Below, one piece after another: positions 24,644-33,278 of a DNA stretch of 64,000 nucleotides (its first letter is position 1; every line of letters begins with the position of its first letter). The notes under the pieces are model-generated. The model was not told the DNA's origin. It ran no database searches and was given only the letters and a program-made list of their open reading frames with translations. The DNA lies in assembly GCF_003340555.1 (NCBI RefSeq), contig NZ_QPLJ01000001.1, positions 1 to 64,000 of the forward strand, written 5' to 3'. A program made the position numbers and the translations under genes. Source of the DNA: Jannaschia formosa (GTDB lineage: Bacteria > Pseudomonadota > Alphaproteobacteria > Rhodobacterales > Rhodobacteraceae).

Positions 24644-25468
24644 ATGATCGACATAAACAGCCTCCTGATCCTCGTCCCCCTGCTGCTGGCCGTGGGCGCC
24701 GTCGCCGGCGTCCTCGCCGGACTGCTGGGCGTGGGCGGCGGCATCGTCATCGTGCCGATCCTCTACTGGATGGTCGAGATCGGGATGCTGCCCGTCCCCG
24801 ACGAGCACGGCATCCATTTCGCCGTCGCGACCTCGCTCGCGACGATCATCCCGACCTCCATCTCTTCGGCGCGGGCGCATCACCGCAAGGGCTCCATCGA
24901 CATGGACCTGTTCCGGGCCTGGGCACCCCTCATCGCCGTCGGCGCGCTGCTCGGGGGCCTGCTTGCGATCTGGGTCGATTCGGAGGGCCTGACCGCCGTC
25001 TTCGGCTTCGTGGCGCTGGCGGTCGTGCTCAACATGCTGAACCCGAAGCCCTTCACCCTGGCGGAGCATCCGCCCCGCAGCCTGGCGGGCCGCGCCGCCG
25101 TGGCCGCGCCCATCGGCGCACTGTCGGCGATGATGGGGATCGGTGGCGGCACGCTTTCGGTGCCGACGCTGACGCTCATGTCCTTCCCGGTCCACCGGGC
25201 CGTCGGCACGGCGGCGCTGTTCGGGCTGGTGATCGCGGTGCCGGGCGTGATCGGCTATGCGGTGGCTGGGGCGGTGCCGGGGCTGCTGCCGGGCTCGCTG
25301 GGCTATATAAATTTGCCGGCCGCCGTGGTGATCTCGATCGCGACCTTCCTCTGCGCGCCGCTCGGCGTGACCATCGCGCACAGGCTGAACCCGCGCGGCC
25401 TGCGCCTCGCCTTCGCGATCTTCCTCGGGATCAGCGCACTGAAGATGCTGTGGGAGACCTTCTCGTGA
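24644..25468 (+). CDS. TauE/SafE-family sulfite/anion exporter
   Basis: 274 residues, about eight transmembrane segments. Both halves carry the Gly-rich family motif: VLAGLLGVGGGIVIVP near the N-terminus and ALSAMMGIGGGTLSVP at about 150. These permeases export sulfite, sulfoacetate or other organosulfur anions across the inner membrane. Start ATG 24644 is the first sensible codon after the LysR relic. The dehydrogenase downstream starts within its stop (GTGA overlap), so the two are made together. Substrate is not determined. Confidence 0.87.
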   Translation: MIDINSLLILVPLLLAVGAVAGVLAGLLGVGGGIVIVPILYWMVEIGMLPVPDEHGIHFAVATSLATIIPTSISSARAHHRKGSIDMDLFRAWAPLIAVGALLGGLLAIWVDSEGLTAVFGFVALAVVLNMLNPKPFTLAEHPPRSLAGRAAVAAPIGALSAMMGIGGGTLSVPTLTLMSFPVHRAVGTAALFGLVIAVPGVIGYAVAGAVPGLLPGSLGYINLPAAVVISIATFLCAPLGVTIAHRLNPRGLRLAFAIFLGISALKMLWETFS

Positions 25469-26400
25469 CCGCCGACCCGAACACCGCCCCGACCGACACC
25501 ACCAGAGCCGCCGTCTTCGGACTGGGCGCCATGGGCTACGGCATCGCCGCCTCGCTCCTGCGCCGCGGGATCGCGACCCATGGCTTCGACATCCGCCCCG
25601 AGCAGGAGGCGCGGTTCCGCGCCGAGGGCGGCCAGCCCGGCCCCCGCGCCGAGGCAGCGCCGACGCTCGACGCCGCGGTGATCGTGGTCCTGAACGCGGC
25701 GCAGACCGAAGAGGTGCTGTTCGGCGCCGAGGGCATCGCCGACCGGATGCGCGCGGGCTCCGTCATCCTCTCCTGCGCGACCGTCGCGCCGGACTTCGCG
25801 GTCCGCATGGCGGGGGCCTGCGGCGAGCGGGGCCTGCACTATCTCGACGCGCCGATCTCGGGCGGGGCGGCCAAGGCAGCGCAGGGCAGGCTATCGGCCA
25901 TGGCCTCGGGAACGCCCGCCGCCTTCGACGCTGCCCGGCCCGTGCTCGACGCGATGGCCGAGACCGTCTTCCGTCTGGGCGACGCGGCCGGACCGGGCTC
26001 GGCGATGAAGGCGGCGAACCAGCTTCTGGCCGGGGTCCATATCGCCGCCATGGCCGAGGCGCTGACCTTCGCGATGACCCAAGGGATCGAGCCCAGGGCC
26101 TTCCTCGAGACGATCTCGAAATGCGCCGGCACCTCCTGGATGCTGGAGAACCGCGCGCCCCACATCGTCGAGGGCGACTACACGCCGCTGAGCCAGGTGA
26201 ACATCTGGCCGAAGGACCTCGGCATCGTGCTCGACATCGCGAAGGGGGCGAAGTTCAGCGCGCCGATCACGGCGGCGGCGTTGCAGCAATACATGGTCGC
26301 CGTCGGCATGGGGCTGGGCGGCGAGGATGATGCGGCCATCGCCAAGGTCTATGCGCGGAACGCGGGGCTGACCCTGCCGGGGGACCGCTCCGACGGGTGA
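25465..26400 (+). CDS. beta-hydroxyacid dehydrogenase, L-threonate dehydrogenase-like
   Basis: 311 residues from GTG 25465. The NAD-binding Rossmann motif is VFGLGAMGYGIAASLLRRG (about 15-33). The family substrate motif DAPISGGAAKAAQGRL and the catalytic Lys in GSAMKAANQLLAG follow. VVLNAAQTEEVLFG resembles L-threonate dehydrogenase (LtnD) more than classical 3-hydroxyisobutyrate dehydrogenase. It oxidises a beta-hydroxyacid with NAD(P)+. Coupled to the TauE gene by a 4-nt overlap, so substrate import/export and oxidation may be linked. Specificity is uncertain within the family. Confidence 0.85.
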   Translation: MTADPNTAPTDTTRAAVFGLGAMGYGIAASLLRRGIATHGFDIRPEQEARFRAEGGQPGPRAEAAPTLDAAVIVVLNAAQTEEVLFGAEGIADRMRAGSVILSCATVAPDFAVRMAGACGERGLHYLDAPISGGAAKAAQGRLSAMASGTPAAFDAARPVLDAMAETVFRLGDAAGPGSAMKAANQLLAGVHIAAMAEALTFAMTQGIEPRAFLETISKCAGTSWMLENRAPHIVEGDYTPLSQVNIWPKDLGIVLDIAKGAKFSAPITAAALQQYMVAVGMGLGGEDDAAIAKVYARNAGLTLPGDRSDG

Positions 26401-26467
26401 CGGCGCTGACGGGTGACGGTGCGGGCCGCTTGCGGCGCATCTGCCCGCGCCCTACCCTCGCCCGACG

Positions 26468-28372
26468 ATGTCCGACCGCGCCTCCACCACTGCCCGGATG
26501 ACCCAGGCCGGGCTGAACCTGATCGGCCAGGCGCTCTCGATCTATGACGGCGACCTGCGGCTGGCGGTCAGCAACCGCATGTACCAGCGCATGTTCGACC
26601 TGCCCGATCGGCTGACCCGCCCGGGGGTCACCTTCGAGGAGACGATCCGCCATCTCGTCGGCCGCGGCGAGTACGGCCCCGCCACCGACCCCGAGGCCAT
26701 GGTCGCCGAGCGCGTGGCCCAGGCCCGCGCCTTCGAGCCGCACTACCTGGAGCGTCGGCGCCCGAACGGCATGGTGGTCGCGGTCGAGGGCTCGCCTCTG
26801 CCGCAAGGGGGCTGGGTCACGGTCTATACCGACATCACCGCGATCAAGACGCAGGAGCGGCTGCTGCGCGCCCGCTCCGAGGTGCTGTCGGACCAGCTGC
26901 TCGCCCGCGCCGAAGAGCTGGCGCTGGCCAACCGCCAGCTTGCCGCCGCCAACGCCGCCCTGCAGGAGGCGCGGGTCGAGGCGACCGAGATGGCCGCGCG
27001 CATCCGCCTGACCACCGAGATGCTGCCCGCCCATATCGCCCGGCTCGACCGCGATCGCCGCTACACCTTCTCGAACCGCCGCCTCGCCGCCGTCTTCCCG
27101 GGCGCGCAGGCCGAGATCGTCGGTCTGACCATGGAGGAGGCGCTGGGCCCCGGCCCCTACGCCACCATCGCGCCGCATCTCGACGCGGCGCTGGCGGGCG
27201 AGGCCGCGATCTTCGAGATGACGCACGAGCCGACGGGCCGCCGCATCCGCGTGAGCTTCACCCCCGAGACGACGGGCGGCGAGGTGACGGGACTCTACGC
27301 CCTGTCGATGGACGTCACCGAAGAGGCGCAGGCCCGCGCCGCGCTGGCGCAGGCGGCGGGGCGGCAGGTCGCGGCGCAGCTCACTTCGGGCATGGCCCAC
27401 GATTTCGCCAACCTGCTGACGGTGATCCTCGGCATGGGCGACCGGCTGCGCGGCATGGACCTGCCGCCGCGCGCCCGGGAGGCAGTCGAGGCCATCGCGC
27501 TGGCCGCTACCCGCGGCGGGACGCTGATCGACCAGATCAGCGGGTTGTCCGGGCCGCGCGACCTGGCCCCGCGCGCCGTCGACCTGCGCGCCTTCCTCGC
27601 GCAGGCCGCGACGCTGGCCGGCGCCTCCCTGCCGGAGCGGATCGAGATCCGCACCCGCGTCCACGGGCTGGAGGAGCCGGTGCTTCTGGACCCGGACGCG
27701 TTGCGCGACGCCATCCTGAACCTCGTGCTGAACGCGCGCGACGCGATCGGGGACGCGGCGGGCACGATCACTCTGACGGCGCGCCCTCACCGCAACACCT
27801 GGCTCGCCATCGAGGTGCGCGACACCGGGCCGGGCTTTTCGGAGGCCGCGCTGAAACGGGGGGCCGAACCCTTCTTCACCGAGAAGGGAGAGGACGGCAC
27901 CGGCCTCGGCCTGTCGATGGTCTATGACGTGGTCAAGCTCGCCGGGGGACGGACGGTCCTGTCGAACGCCCGCGAGGGCGGCGCGCAGGTCTCGCTGCGC
28001 CTGCCTCTGCGCAGCCCGCCGCCGGGGCTGCCGCCGACCATGGTCCTGCTGGTCGAGGACGCGATCCATATCCGCGAGGCGGTGCGCGACCGCCTGCTGG
28101 CCGCCGGGCACACCGTGCTGGAAGCCGCCGGCGTGGCAGAGGCCGAGGGGATGCTCGACATCGCGGGGCTGGGCCTCGTGCTGACCGACATCATGCTGCG
28201 GACCGAGAGCACGGGTCTGGACCTCGCCCGCGCCGCCGCCGCGCGGGGCCTGCCGGTCGCGCTGATGACCTCGCTCCCGGCCGACGCGCCGCTCTACCGC
28301 GAGGCCGCCGCCAGCTGGCCGCTGCTGCGCAAGCCCTTCTCGGTCGAGAAACTGTCGGCGGTGCTGGCATGA
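26468..28372 (+). CDS. PAS-containing hybrid histidine kinase with C-terminal receiver
   Basis: 634 residues, no transmembrane segment. Order: PAS_7-type domain (about 14-125, QALSIYDGDLRLAVSN), coiled coil (about 125-180), second PAS (about 180-295, MLPAHIARLDRDRRYTFSN), histidine box SGMAHDFANLLTVILG with the phospho-acceptor His, N-box LNLVLNARDAIG, G-boxes DTGPGFS and GTGLGLSMV, then a receiver (about 515-634) with Asp in VLTDIMLRTES and Lys in LLRKPFS. It is a soluble cytoplasmic sensor. The response regulator gene 125 bp downstream is the likely partner. Confidence 0.9.
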   Translation: MSDRASTTARMTQAGLNLIGQALSIYDGDLRLAVSNRMYQRMFDLPDRLTRPGVTFEETIRHLVGRGEYGPATDPEAMVAERVAQARAFEPHYLERRRPNGMVVAVEGSPLPQGGWVTVYTDITAIKTQERLLRARSEVLSDQLLARAEELALANRQLAAANAALQEARVEATEMAARIRLTTEMLPAHIARLDRDRRYTFSNRRLAAVFPGAQAEIVGLTMEEALGPGPYATIAPHLDAALAGEAAIFEMTHEPTGRRIRVSFTPETTGGEVTGLYALSMDVTEEAQARAALAQAAGRQVAAQLTSGMAHDFANLLTVILGMGDRLRGMDLPPRAREAVEAIALAATRGGTLIDQISGLSGPRDLAPRAVDLRAFLAQAATLAGASLPERIEIRTRVHGLEEPVLLDPDALRDAILNLVLNARDAIGDAAGTITLTARPHRNTWLAIEVRDTGPGFSEAALKRGAEPFFTEKGEDGTGLGLSMVYDVVKLAGGRTVLSNAREGGAQVSLRLPLRSPPPGLPPTMVLLVEDAIHIREAVRDRLLAAGHTVLEAAGVAEAEGMLDIAGLGLVLTDIMLRTESTGLDLARAAAARGLPVALMTSLPADAPLYREAAASWPLLRKPFSVEKLSAVLA

Positions 28373-28433
28373 CCCGTTGGCCACTCCACGGAAAGCCGCG
28401 CGACCGGGCGGCCTTCCCCGTGCTGCGTCTTCT

Positions 28434-28488
28434 CCTTCGATGCTCCGCAAATATGCCGGGGAGCGCGAGGGGCTGGCCCCTCGCTCCG
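28434..28488. repeat. interspersed repeat copy 1 with hairpin
   Basis: A 28-nt block at 28434-28461 matches the block at 38382-38409 in 27 positions. It is followed by a perfect hairpin, GCGAGGGGC (28465-28473) and GCCCCTCGC (28476-28484). The second copy also ends in a hairpin but with different stem bases. It lies in the gap between a hybrid kinase and its response regulator, both plus strand. Probably a mobile intergenic element or processing/attenuation signal. Confidence 0.75.
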
Positions 28489-28496
28489 CCCGCGTC

Positions 28497-29186
28497 ATGA
28501 GCGCCTCCGTCGCAATCCTCGACGATGACCCCGCCATCCGCGCGACCCTGACCGAGGCGCTGGAGGAGGCGGGCCTGCGCGTGACGGCCCATTCCCGCGC
28601 CGACGCCTTCGAGGCCGCGGTTCGGCAGTCTATGCCCGACGTCTGCCTCGTCGATCTCGGCCTGCCCGACCGCGACGGGCTCGCCGTCGTGTCGCGGCTG
28701 GCGCTGGAGGGCGGCGCGGCGATCATCATCATCTCGGGGCGCGGGCAGGTGCAGGACCGGATCACGGGACTGGAACTCGGCGCCGACGACTATGTCGTGA
28801 AGCCCTTCGCGCCGGCCGAGATAGTCGCCCGCGTCCGTGCGCGGCTGCGCAAGGCCGCGCCGGTGGCGCGGCGGCGGGCGCAATTCGCGGACTGGACCGC
28901 CGATTTCGACCGCTTCACCCTGACCGGCCCGCGCGGCGAGGCGACCTTTTCGCAGGCCGAAGGGGAAGTGCTCCGGCTCTTCCTCGACCGCCCCCGCCGC
29001 CTGATCACCCGCGACGAGATGCAGGAGGTGCTGGGTGGCGGCGCGCGCGAGGCCTTCGACCGGGCGATGGACGTCCGCATCTCGCGGCTGCGCGCCAAGC
29101 TGGGCGAGGATCCGAAGAACCCCGCCCTGATCAAGACGATCTACGGCGCGGGCTACATCTTCCTCGGCGACGTCGCCTGGTCCTGA
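28497..29186 (+). CDS. OmpR-family response regulator
   Basis: 229 residues from ATG 28497. The receiver has acidic residues in ILDDDPAIR, phospho-acceptor Asp in VCLVDLGLPDRDG, a switch Ser in IIISGRG and Lys in VVKPFAP. The winged helix follows, with FSQAEGEVLRLFL, DVRISRLRAKLGED and the wing IKTIYGAGYIFL. Presumably phosphorylated through the hybrid kinase upstream. The repeat element separating the two genes could alter their relative expression. Confidence 0.9.
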   Translation: MSASVAILDDDPAIRATLTEALEEAGLRVTAHSRADAFEAAVRQSMPDVCLVDLGLPDRDGLAVVSRLALEGGAAIIIISGRGQVQDRITGLELGADDYVVKPFAPAEIVARVRARLRKAAPVARRRAQFADWTADFDRFTLTGPRGEATFSQAEGEVLRLFLDRPRRLITRDEMQEVLGGGAREAFDRAMDVRISRLRAKLGEDPKNPALIKTIYGAGYIFLGDVAWS

Positions 29187-29209
29187 GCGGCAGGCCCCCC
29201 GCCTCCGCC

Positions 29210-29749
29210 TCAGTAGTCGAACCCGACCCCCGTCCGCAGCGCCTCGACCAGCGCCGCCTCGGCCCAGCCGCCCGCGCCACCGCGCGCACGGATCTCGACC
29301 AGCTGCGCCTCGGCCTCCTCCAGCCGCCCGGCGGAGGCGAGCCCCTGCCCCATGTAGGACCGCGCCAGCAGGTTGTCGGGGTCGGCAACGAGCGCCGCTT
29401 GGTAAGCGACCATCGCCGCCTCCATGTCCCCCGCCTTGCGGGCGAGGAAGCCGCGATAGGTCAGCACGCGCGTGCCCGCCTGGTCCGACATCGCGTCGAG
29501 CGCGGCGGCCGCGGCCCCGGAGCGGCCGAGCCAGGCCAACTCCCGCGCCGCCTCGTAGAGCGCGTCGTCGTCCAGCAGGGCGGTATCGACGGCGACGCAG
29601 GCATGGGCGTCGGGGGCCCAGACCGTCCCGTCCGGACAACTCGCCGTAGGCGTGGGCTTCGGCGGTTCGGGGTCTTCGCCGCCGACCGCCAGGGCCGGGA
29701 CGGGCGCGGCGAGGGCCGCAAGGATCAGGAGCTGTGCAGGCCGGAACAT
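29210..29749 (-). CDS. exported TPR-repeat protein
   Basis: 179 residues from ATG 29749. Signal peptide (1 to about 22), a Pro-rich stretch (EDPEPPKPTPT), a short Cys pair (ASCPDGTVWAPDAHACV) and TPR-like helices (about 95-165: YRGFLARKAGDMEAAMVAYQAAL, ARSYMGQGLASAGRLEEAEAQL). Probably periplasmic, mediating protein contacts. It ends 24 bp from the convergent regulator and is divergent from the DUF3108 gene. No specific role can be assigned. Confidence 0.8.
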   Translation of the reverse strand: MFRPAQLLILAALAAPVPALAVGGEDPEPPKPTPTASCPDGTVWAPDAHACVAVDTALLDDDALYEAARELAWLGRSGAAAAALDAMSDQAGTRVLTYRGFLARKAGDMEAAMVAYQAALVADPDNLLARSYMGQGLASAGRLEEAEAQLVEIRARGGAGGWAEAALVEALRTGVGFDY

Positions 29750-29874
29750 CGACAAACCCTTTCCCGGAGAGACATCCGCACAGAGGTAGCATCCGGGCCG
29801 CGGCCGAACAGCCCCGTGCCTCCTCCGCCGGATTGCACTATCTGAAGCGGACCAGACCGACCGAGGAGAGAGAG

Positions 29875-30588
29875 ATGTTCGCCAGAAGCCTGCTCTGCGC
29901 CGTGCTGCTCGCCGCCGCCCCTGTCCATGCCCAGGGGATGGACGCCACCTACGACCTCTCGTTGCGGGGGGTCACCGGCGGCACCATCGCGCTGCGCGGC
30001 CGCGACCAGGGCGGCAGCTATTCCGTCTCCTCGGCGGCGCAGGCCACCGGGCTGGTCGGCTCGCTGGTGAAATACGGCTACGAGGGCAGCGCACGGGGCC
30101 GCATCCGGAACGGGCGCTACGTCAGCAGCGAATACACCGAGGTCGAGATCGACGACGGTGAGCGGACCGCCTCAGTCACGCGCTTCGACGGCACCACCCC
30201 GGCCTCGGTCACCTTCGACCCGCCCCGCGCGCCCGAGCCGCATGACATCGACCCGACCGCCCAGCGCGGGGTCATCGACCCGCTGACCGCGCTCTACGCG
30301 GTGCTGCAGCCGGTCGACCCGGCGCGGGCCTGCAACGTGGCCTACGACACGTTCGACGGACGGCACGTCGCGCGCCTGACCATCGGGCCGCCCTCGGCGG
30401 CGGCGGATGGAACGCTGACCTGCCAGGGGGAGTATCTGCGGCTGCGCGGCTATTCCGCCAAGGACCTCGAACGGCGCCCGAACGCCCTCATGACCTTCAC
30501 CCTGACCCCGGTCGACGGGGGCCGCGTGCAGGTCTCGGAGATCAGGTCGCGGACGCGGCTCGGCGACGCGGTGCTGCGCCGGCGATGA
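29875..30588 (+). CDS. DUF3108 exported protein
   Basis: 237 residues with a signal peptide (1 to about 20, ending VHAQ). The mature part is a beta-rich domain starting MDATYDLSLRGVTGGTIALRG, with LVKYGYEGSARGRI, PLTALYAVLQPV, and a Cys pair (ACNVAYDTFDGRH and LTCQGEYLRL). This is the DUF3108 pattern, a periplasmic lipocalin-like family of unknown function. GAGGAGAGAG upstream of ATG 29875 is a strong ribosome-binding site. It overlaps hrpB by 4 nt. Confidence 0.83.
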   Translation: MFARSLLCAVLLAAAPVHAQGMDATYDLSLRGVTGGTIALRGRDQGGSYSVSSAAQATGLVGSLVKYGYEGSARGRIRNGRYVSSEYTEVEIDDGERTASVTRFDGTTPASVTFDPPRAPEPHDIDPTAQRGVIDPLTALYAVLQPVDPARACNVAYDTFDGRHVARLTIGPPSAAADGTLTCQGEYLRLRGYSAKDLERRPNALMTFTLTPVDGGRVQVSEIRSRTRLGDAVLRRR

Positions 30589-32915
30589 CGCTGCCGATCG
30601 AGGCGGCCCTGCCGGAGCTTCGCGCGGCGCTGGCCGCGCAGGGGGTCGCGGTGCTGCAGGCGCCGCCCGGGGCGGGCAAGACGACGCGGGTGCCGCTGGC
30701 ACTGCTGGACCGGATCCCGGGCCGCATCGTCATGCTGGAGCCGCGCCGCCTCGCCACCCGCGCCGCCGCCGCCCGAATGGCCGAGACGCTGGGCGAACCG
30801 GTCGGCCGCACGGTCGGCTACCGGATGCGCGGCGCCTCGGAGGTCTCCGACGCGACCCGCATCGAGGTCGTCACCGAAGGTATCCTGACCCGCATGATCC
30901 AGGCCGACCCGGAGCTTCCGGGCGTGGGCTGCGTCATCTTCGACGAGTTCCACGAACGCTCTCTCAACGCCGACCTGGGCCTCGCCCTGACCTGGGAGGC
31001 GCGGCAGGCGTTGCGCCCGGACCTGCAGGTCGTGGTCATGTCGGCCACGCTCGACGCCGGACCGGTGGCGGAGATGCTGGGCGCGCCCGTCGTCACCTCC
31101 GAAGGGCGCAGCTTCCCGGTGGAGCGGATCTGGCGCGACCGGCCCCCGCCCGAGGGCCTGCGCTTCGAGGCGCAGGTGGCGGCGCTGGTGCGCGAGGCGC
31201 TCGCCCACGGCGACGTGCTGGCCTTCCTGCCCGGCGAGGGCGAGATCCGCCGCTGCGCCGCCCTGCTGGAAGGCTGCGGCGCGGAGCTGCGTCCTCTCTA
31301 CGGTGCCCTGCCCTTCGCCGCGCAGCGTGCCGCCATCGAGCCGGGCGGCGGCCCGCGCGTGGTGCTTTCGACCTCCATCGCCGAGACCTCGCTGACGATC
31401 GAGGGCATCCGCGCCGTGGTCGACGGGGGCCTCGCCCGGCGGGCGCGGTTCGACCCCCCCTCGGGCATGGCGCGGCTCGTGACCGAGCGGGTGACACGCG
31501 CCGAGGCCGCGCAACGCGCAGGCCGCGCGGGGCGGGTGGCGCCGGGCGTCGCCTATGCCAACTGGATGCGCGGAGAGGAGGGCGCGCTGCATGCCTTCCC
31601 CGCGCCCGAGATCGAGACGGCGGACCTGGCGGGGCTCGCGCTGGAGCTCGCCGCCTGGGGCTCGGACGAGCTGCCCTTCCTGACGCCGCCGCCCGAAGGT
31701 GCGCTGGCCGAGGCGCGGAGCTTGCTGGAGGGGCTGGGCGCCCTGGACGGCGGGTCGATCACCGATCACGGGCGCGCGCTGGCGCGGCTGCCGCTGCATC
31801 CGCGGCTCGGGCACATGGTCCGGCGGGGCGGCAGGGGGGCGGCGACGCTGGCCGGGGTGCTTGCTGCGCGGCCGGTGCCGGGATCGGTCGACCTGGGCGA
31901 GACGCTGCGCGCGCCCTCGCCCGAGGCCCGCGCCGAGGCGAAGCGCCTGCGCCGCTACGAGGCGGGGCCGGAGCTTACGGACGCGCAGCGCCTGGCGCTC
32001 GCCTATCCCGACCGGATCGGACTGCGCCGCGCGGGCGAGGCACCGCGCTGGCTGCTCTCGGGCGGCAAGGGCGCGCGGATGGAGAAAGCCGATGCGCTGG
32101 CCGCCGCCCGGCTGATCGTCGCCTGCGACCTCGACGGCGACCGGACCGAGGCGCGGGTGCGCCGGGCGCTCGCCATTTCCGAAGCCGAGCTGCGCGAGGT
32201 CCATGGCGACCGGATCGACTGGGTGGAGATCTGCGAGTGGTCGGTCCGGCATCGCCGGGTCGAGACCCGCCGCCGCGAGATGCTGGGCGCCCTGGCGCTG
32301 GACGACCGCGCCTGGCCGGACGCGCCCCGCGACGCCGTCGCCCGCGCGGCGCTGGACGGGGTGCGCGCGCTTGGGATCGGCTGCCTCGACTGGACGACGC
32401 GGGCGCGCCTGCTGCGAGCGCGGATCGCGGCGGCGGGGCTGCGCGACGTGTCGGACGCGGGGCTGCTCGCGGCGGCGGAGGAGTGGCTGCTGCCTTATCT
32501 CGACGGGGTGCGGGACGCGGGTGGGCTCGCCCGGCTCGACCCGCACGAGGCACTGACGGCATGGCTCGGCTGGGAGGACGGGCAGGCGCTGGACCGGCGC
32601 GCCCCGGCGGCCTGGACCACACCCCTGGGACGGCGCGTGCCCATCGACTATGCGCCCGACGTGCCGACCCTGTCGCTGCGCCTGCAGGAGGTGCTGGGCG
32701 TGACGCGCCATCCGACGGTCGGCGACACTCCGCTGCGGCTGGAGCTTCTGTCGCCAGCGCGGCGGCCGATCGCGATCACCCAAGACCTGCCCGGCTTCTG
32801 GGCGGGGGCCTATGCGGACGCAAGGCGCGACATGCGCGCGCAATATCCGCGCCACCCCTGGCCCGAGGACCCGGCGAGCGCCGCCCCGACGGAGCGCGCC
32901 AAGCCCCGCTCCTGA
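30585..32915 (+). CDS. hrpB: ATP-dependent RNA helicase HrpB
   Basis: 776 residues, slightly shorter than E. coli HrpB. DExH-box helicase motifs: I APPGAGKTT (about 25-33), Ia LEPRRLA, II DEFHERSL, III MSATLD, then VVLSTSIAETSLTIEG (V) and QRAGRAGRVAPG (VI), followed by the helicase-associated HA2 region and the HrpB C-terminal domain. Its cellular task is still poorly defined. ATGA overlap with the DUF3108 gene suggests coupled expression, though a functional link is not obvious. Confidence 0.92.
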   Translation: MTLPIEAALPELRAALAAQGVAVLQAPPGAGKTTRVPLALLDRIPGRIVMLEPRRLATRAAAARMAETLGEPVGRTVGYRMRGASEVSDATRIEVVTEGILTRMIQADPELPGVGCVIFDEFHERSLNADLGLALTWEARQALRPDLQVVVMSATLDAGPVAEMLGAPVVTSEGRSFPVERIWRDRPPPEGLRFEAQVAALVREALAHGDVLAFLPGEGEIRRCAALLEGCGAELRPLYGALPFAAQRAAIEPGGGPRVVLSTSIAETSLTIEGIRAVVDGGLARRARFDPPSGMARLVTERVTRAEAAQRAGRAGRVAPGVAYANWMRGEEGALHAFPAPEIETADLAGLALELAAWGSDELPFLTPPPEGALAEARSLLEGLGALDGGSITDHGRALARLPLHPRLGHMVRRGGRGAATLAGVLAARPVPGSVDLGETLRAPSPEARAEAKRLRRYEAGPELTDAQRLALAYPDRIGLRRAGEAPRWLLSGGKGARMEKADALAAARLIVACDLDGDRTEARVRRALAISEAELREVHGDRIDWVEICEWSVRHRRVETRRREMLGALALDDRAWPDAPRDAVARAALDGVRALGIGCLDWTTRARLLRARIAAAGLRDVSDAGLLAAAEEWLLPYLDGVRDAGGLARLDPHEALTAWLGWEDGQALDRRAPAAWTTPLGRRVPIDYAPDVPTLSLRLQEVLGVTRHPTVGDTPLRLELLSPARRPIAITQDLPGFWAGAYADARRDMRAQYPRHPWPEDPASAAPTERAKPRS

Positions 32916-33068
32916 TCCGGGGACGCATGACGACGCGATGCGCTTATCGGCGCCGCGCCTGCCGGGACTGCGGCAGACCTGTCCCGGATAGCCACGAAAA
33001 CGCCCCGATCCAGATGCGGCGCGACTCGAGTCGAATTGGTCCGGCACGCCATCCCGACTGACCGAGGG

Positions 33069-33170
33069 TTGCGCGCAATTGACATCCGCCTGCCTCAATC
33101 AGGGGTTTTGGCGACACAATCGTTTGGCCAAGGAGCCATTCCGGCCGACCACCCCGGGATTGCGCGCAAT
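33069..33170. promoter_or_regulatory. pair of TTGCGCGCAA palindromes upstream of the RTX glycosidase
   Basis: The 363-bp gap 32916-33278 holds TTGCGCGCAA at 33069-33078 and ATTGCGCGCAAT at 33159-33170. Both are perfect palindromes, with centres 91 bp apart. TTGACA (33079-33084) abuts the first copy and could be a -35 element. Two identical sites before a single gene suggest a dimeric regulator acting at both. No regulator gene is adjacent. The rest of the gap shows no coding frame. Confidence 0.5.
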
Positions 33171-33278
33171 TCTCTCATCTAAAACCGTCGCTTTGTGCCC
33201 GGATTCCGCCCGAAGCCGCTCCCGCTTTGGCCGGACCTGATTGGTGATCTTGAGGCAGCCGATCAGAGGATGCCTGCA

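Noticed and set aside
26267-28765. Minus-strand frame of 832 residues
   Set aside because: Antisense to the hybrid kinase; low-complexity translation without domains.
30450-33098. Minus-strand frame of 882 residues
   Set aside because: Antisense to hrpB, no domains, composition typical of a shadow frame.
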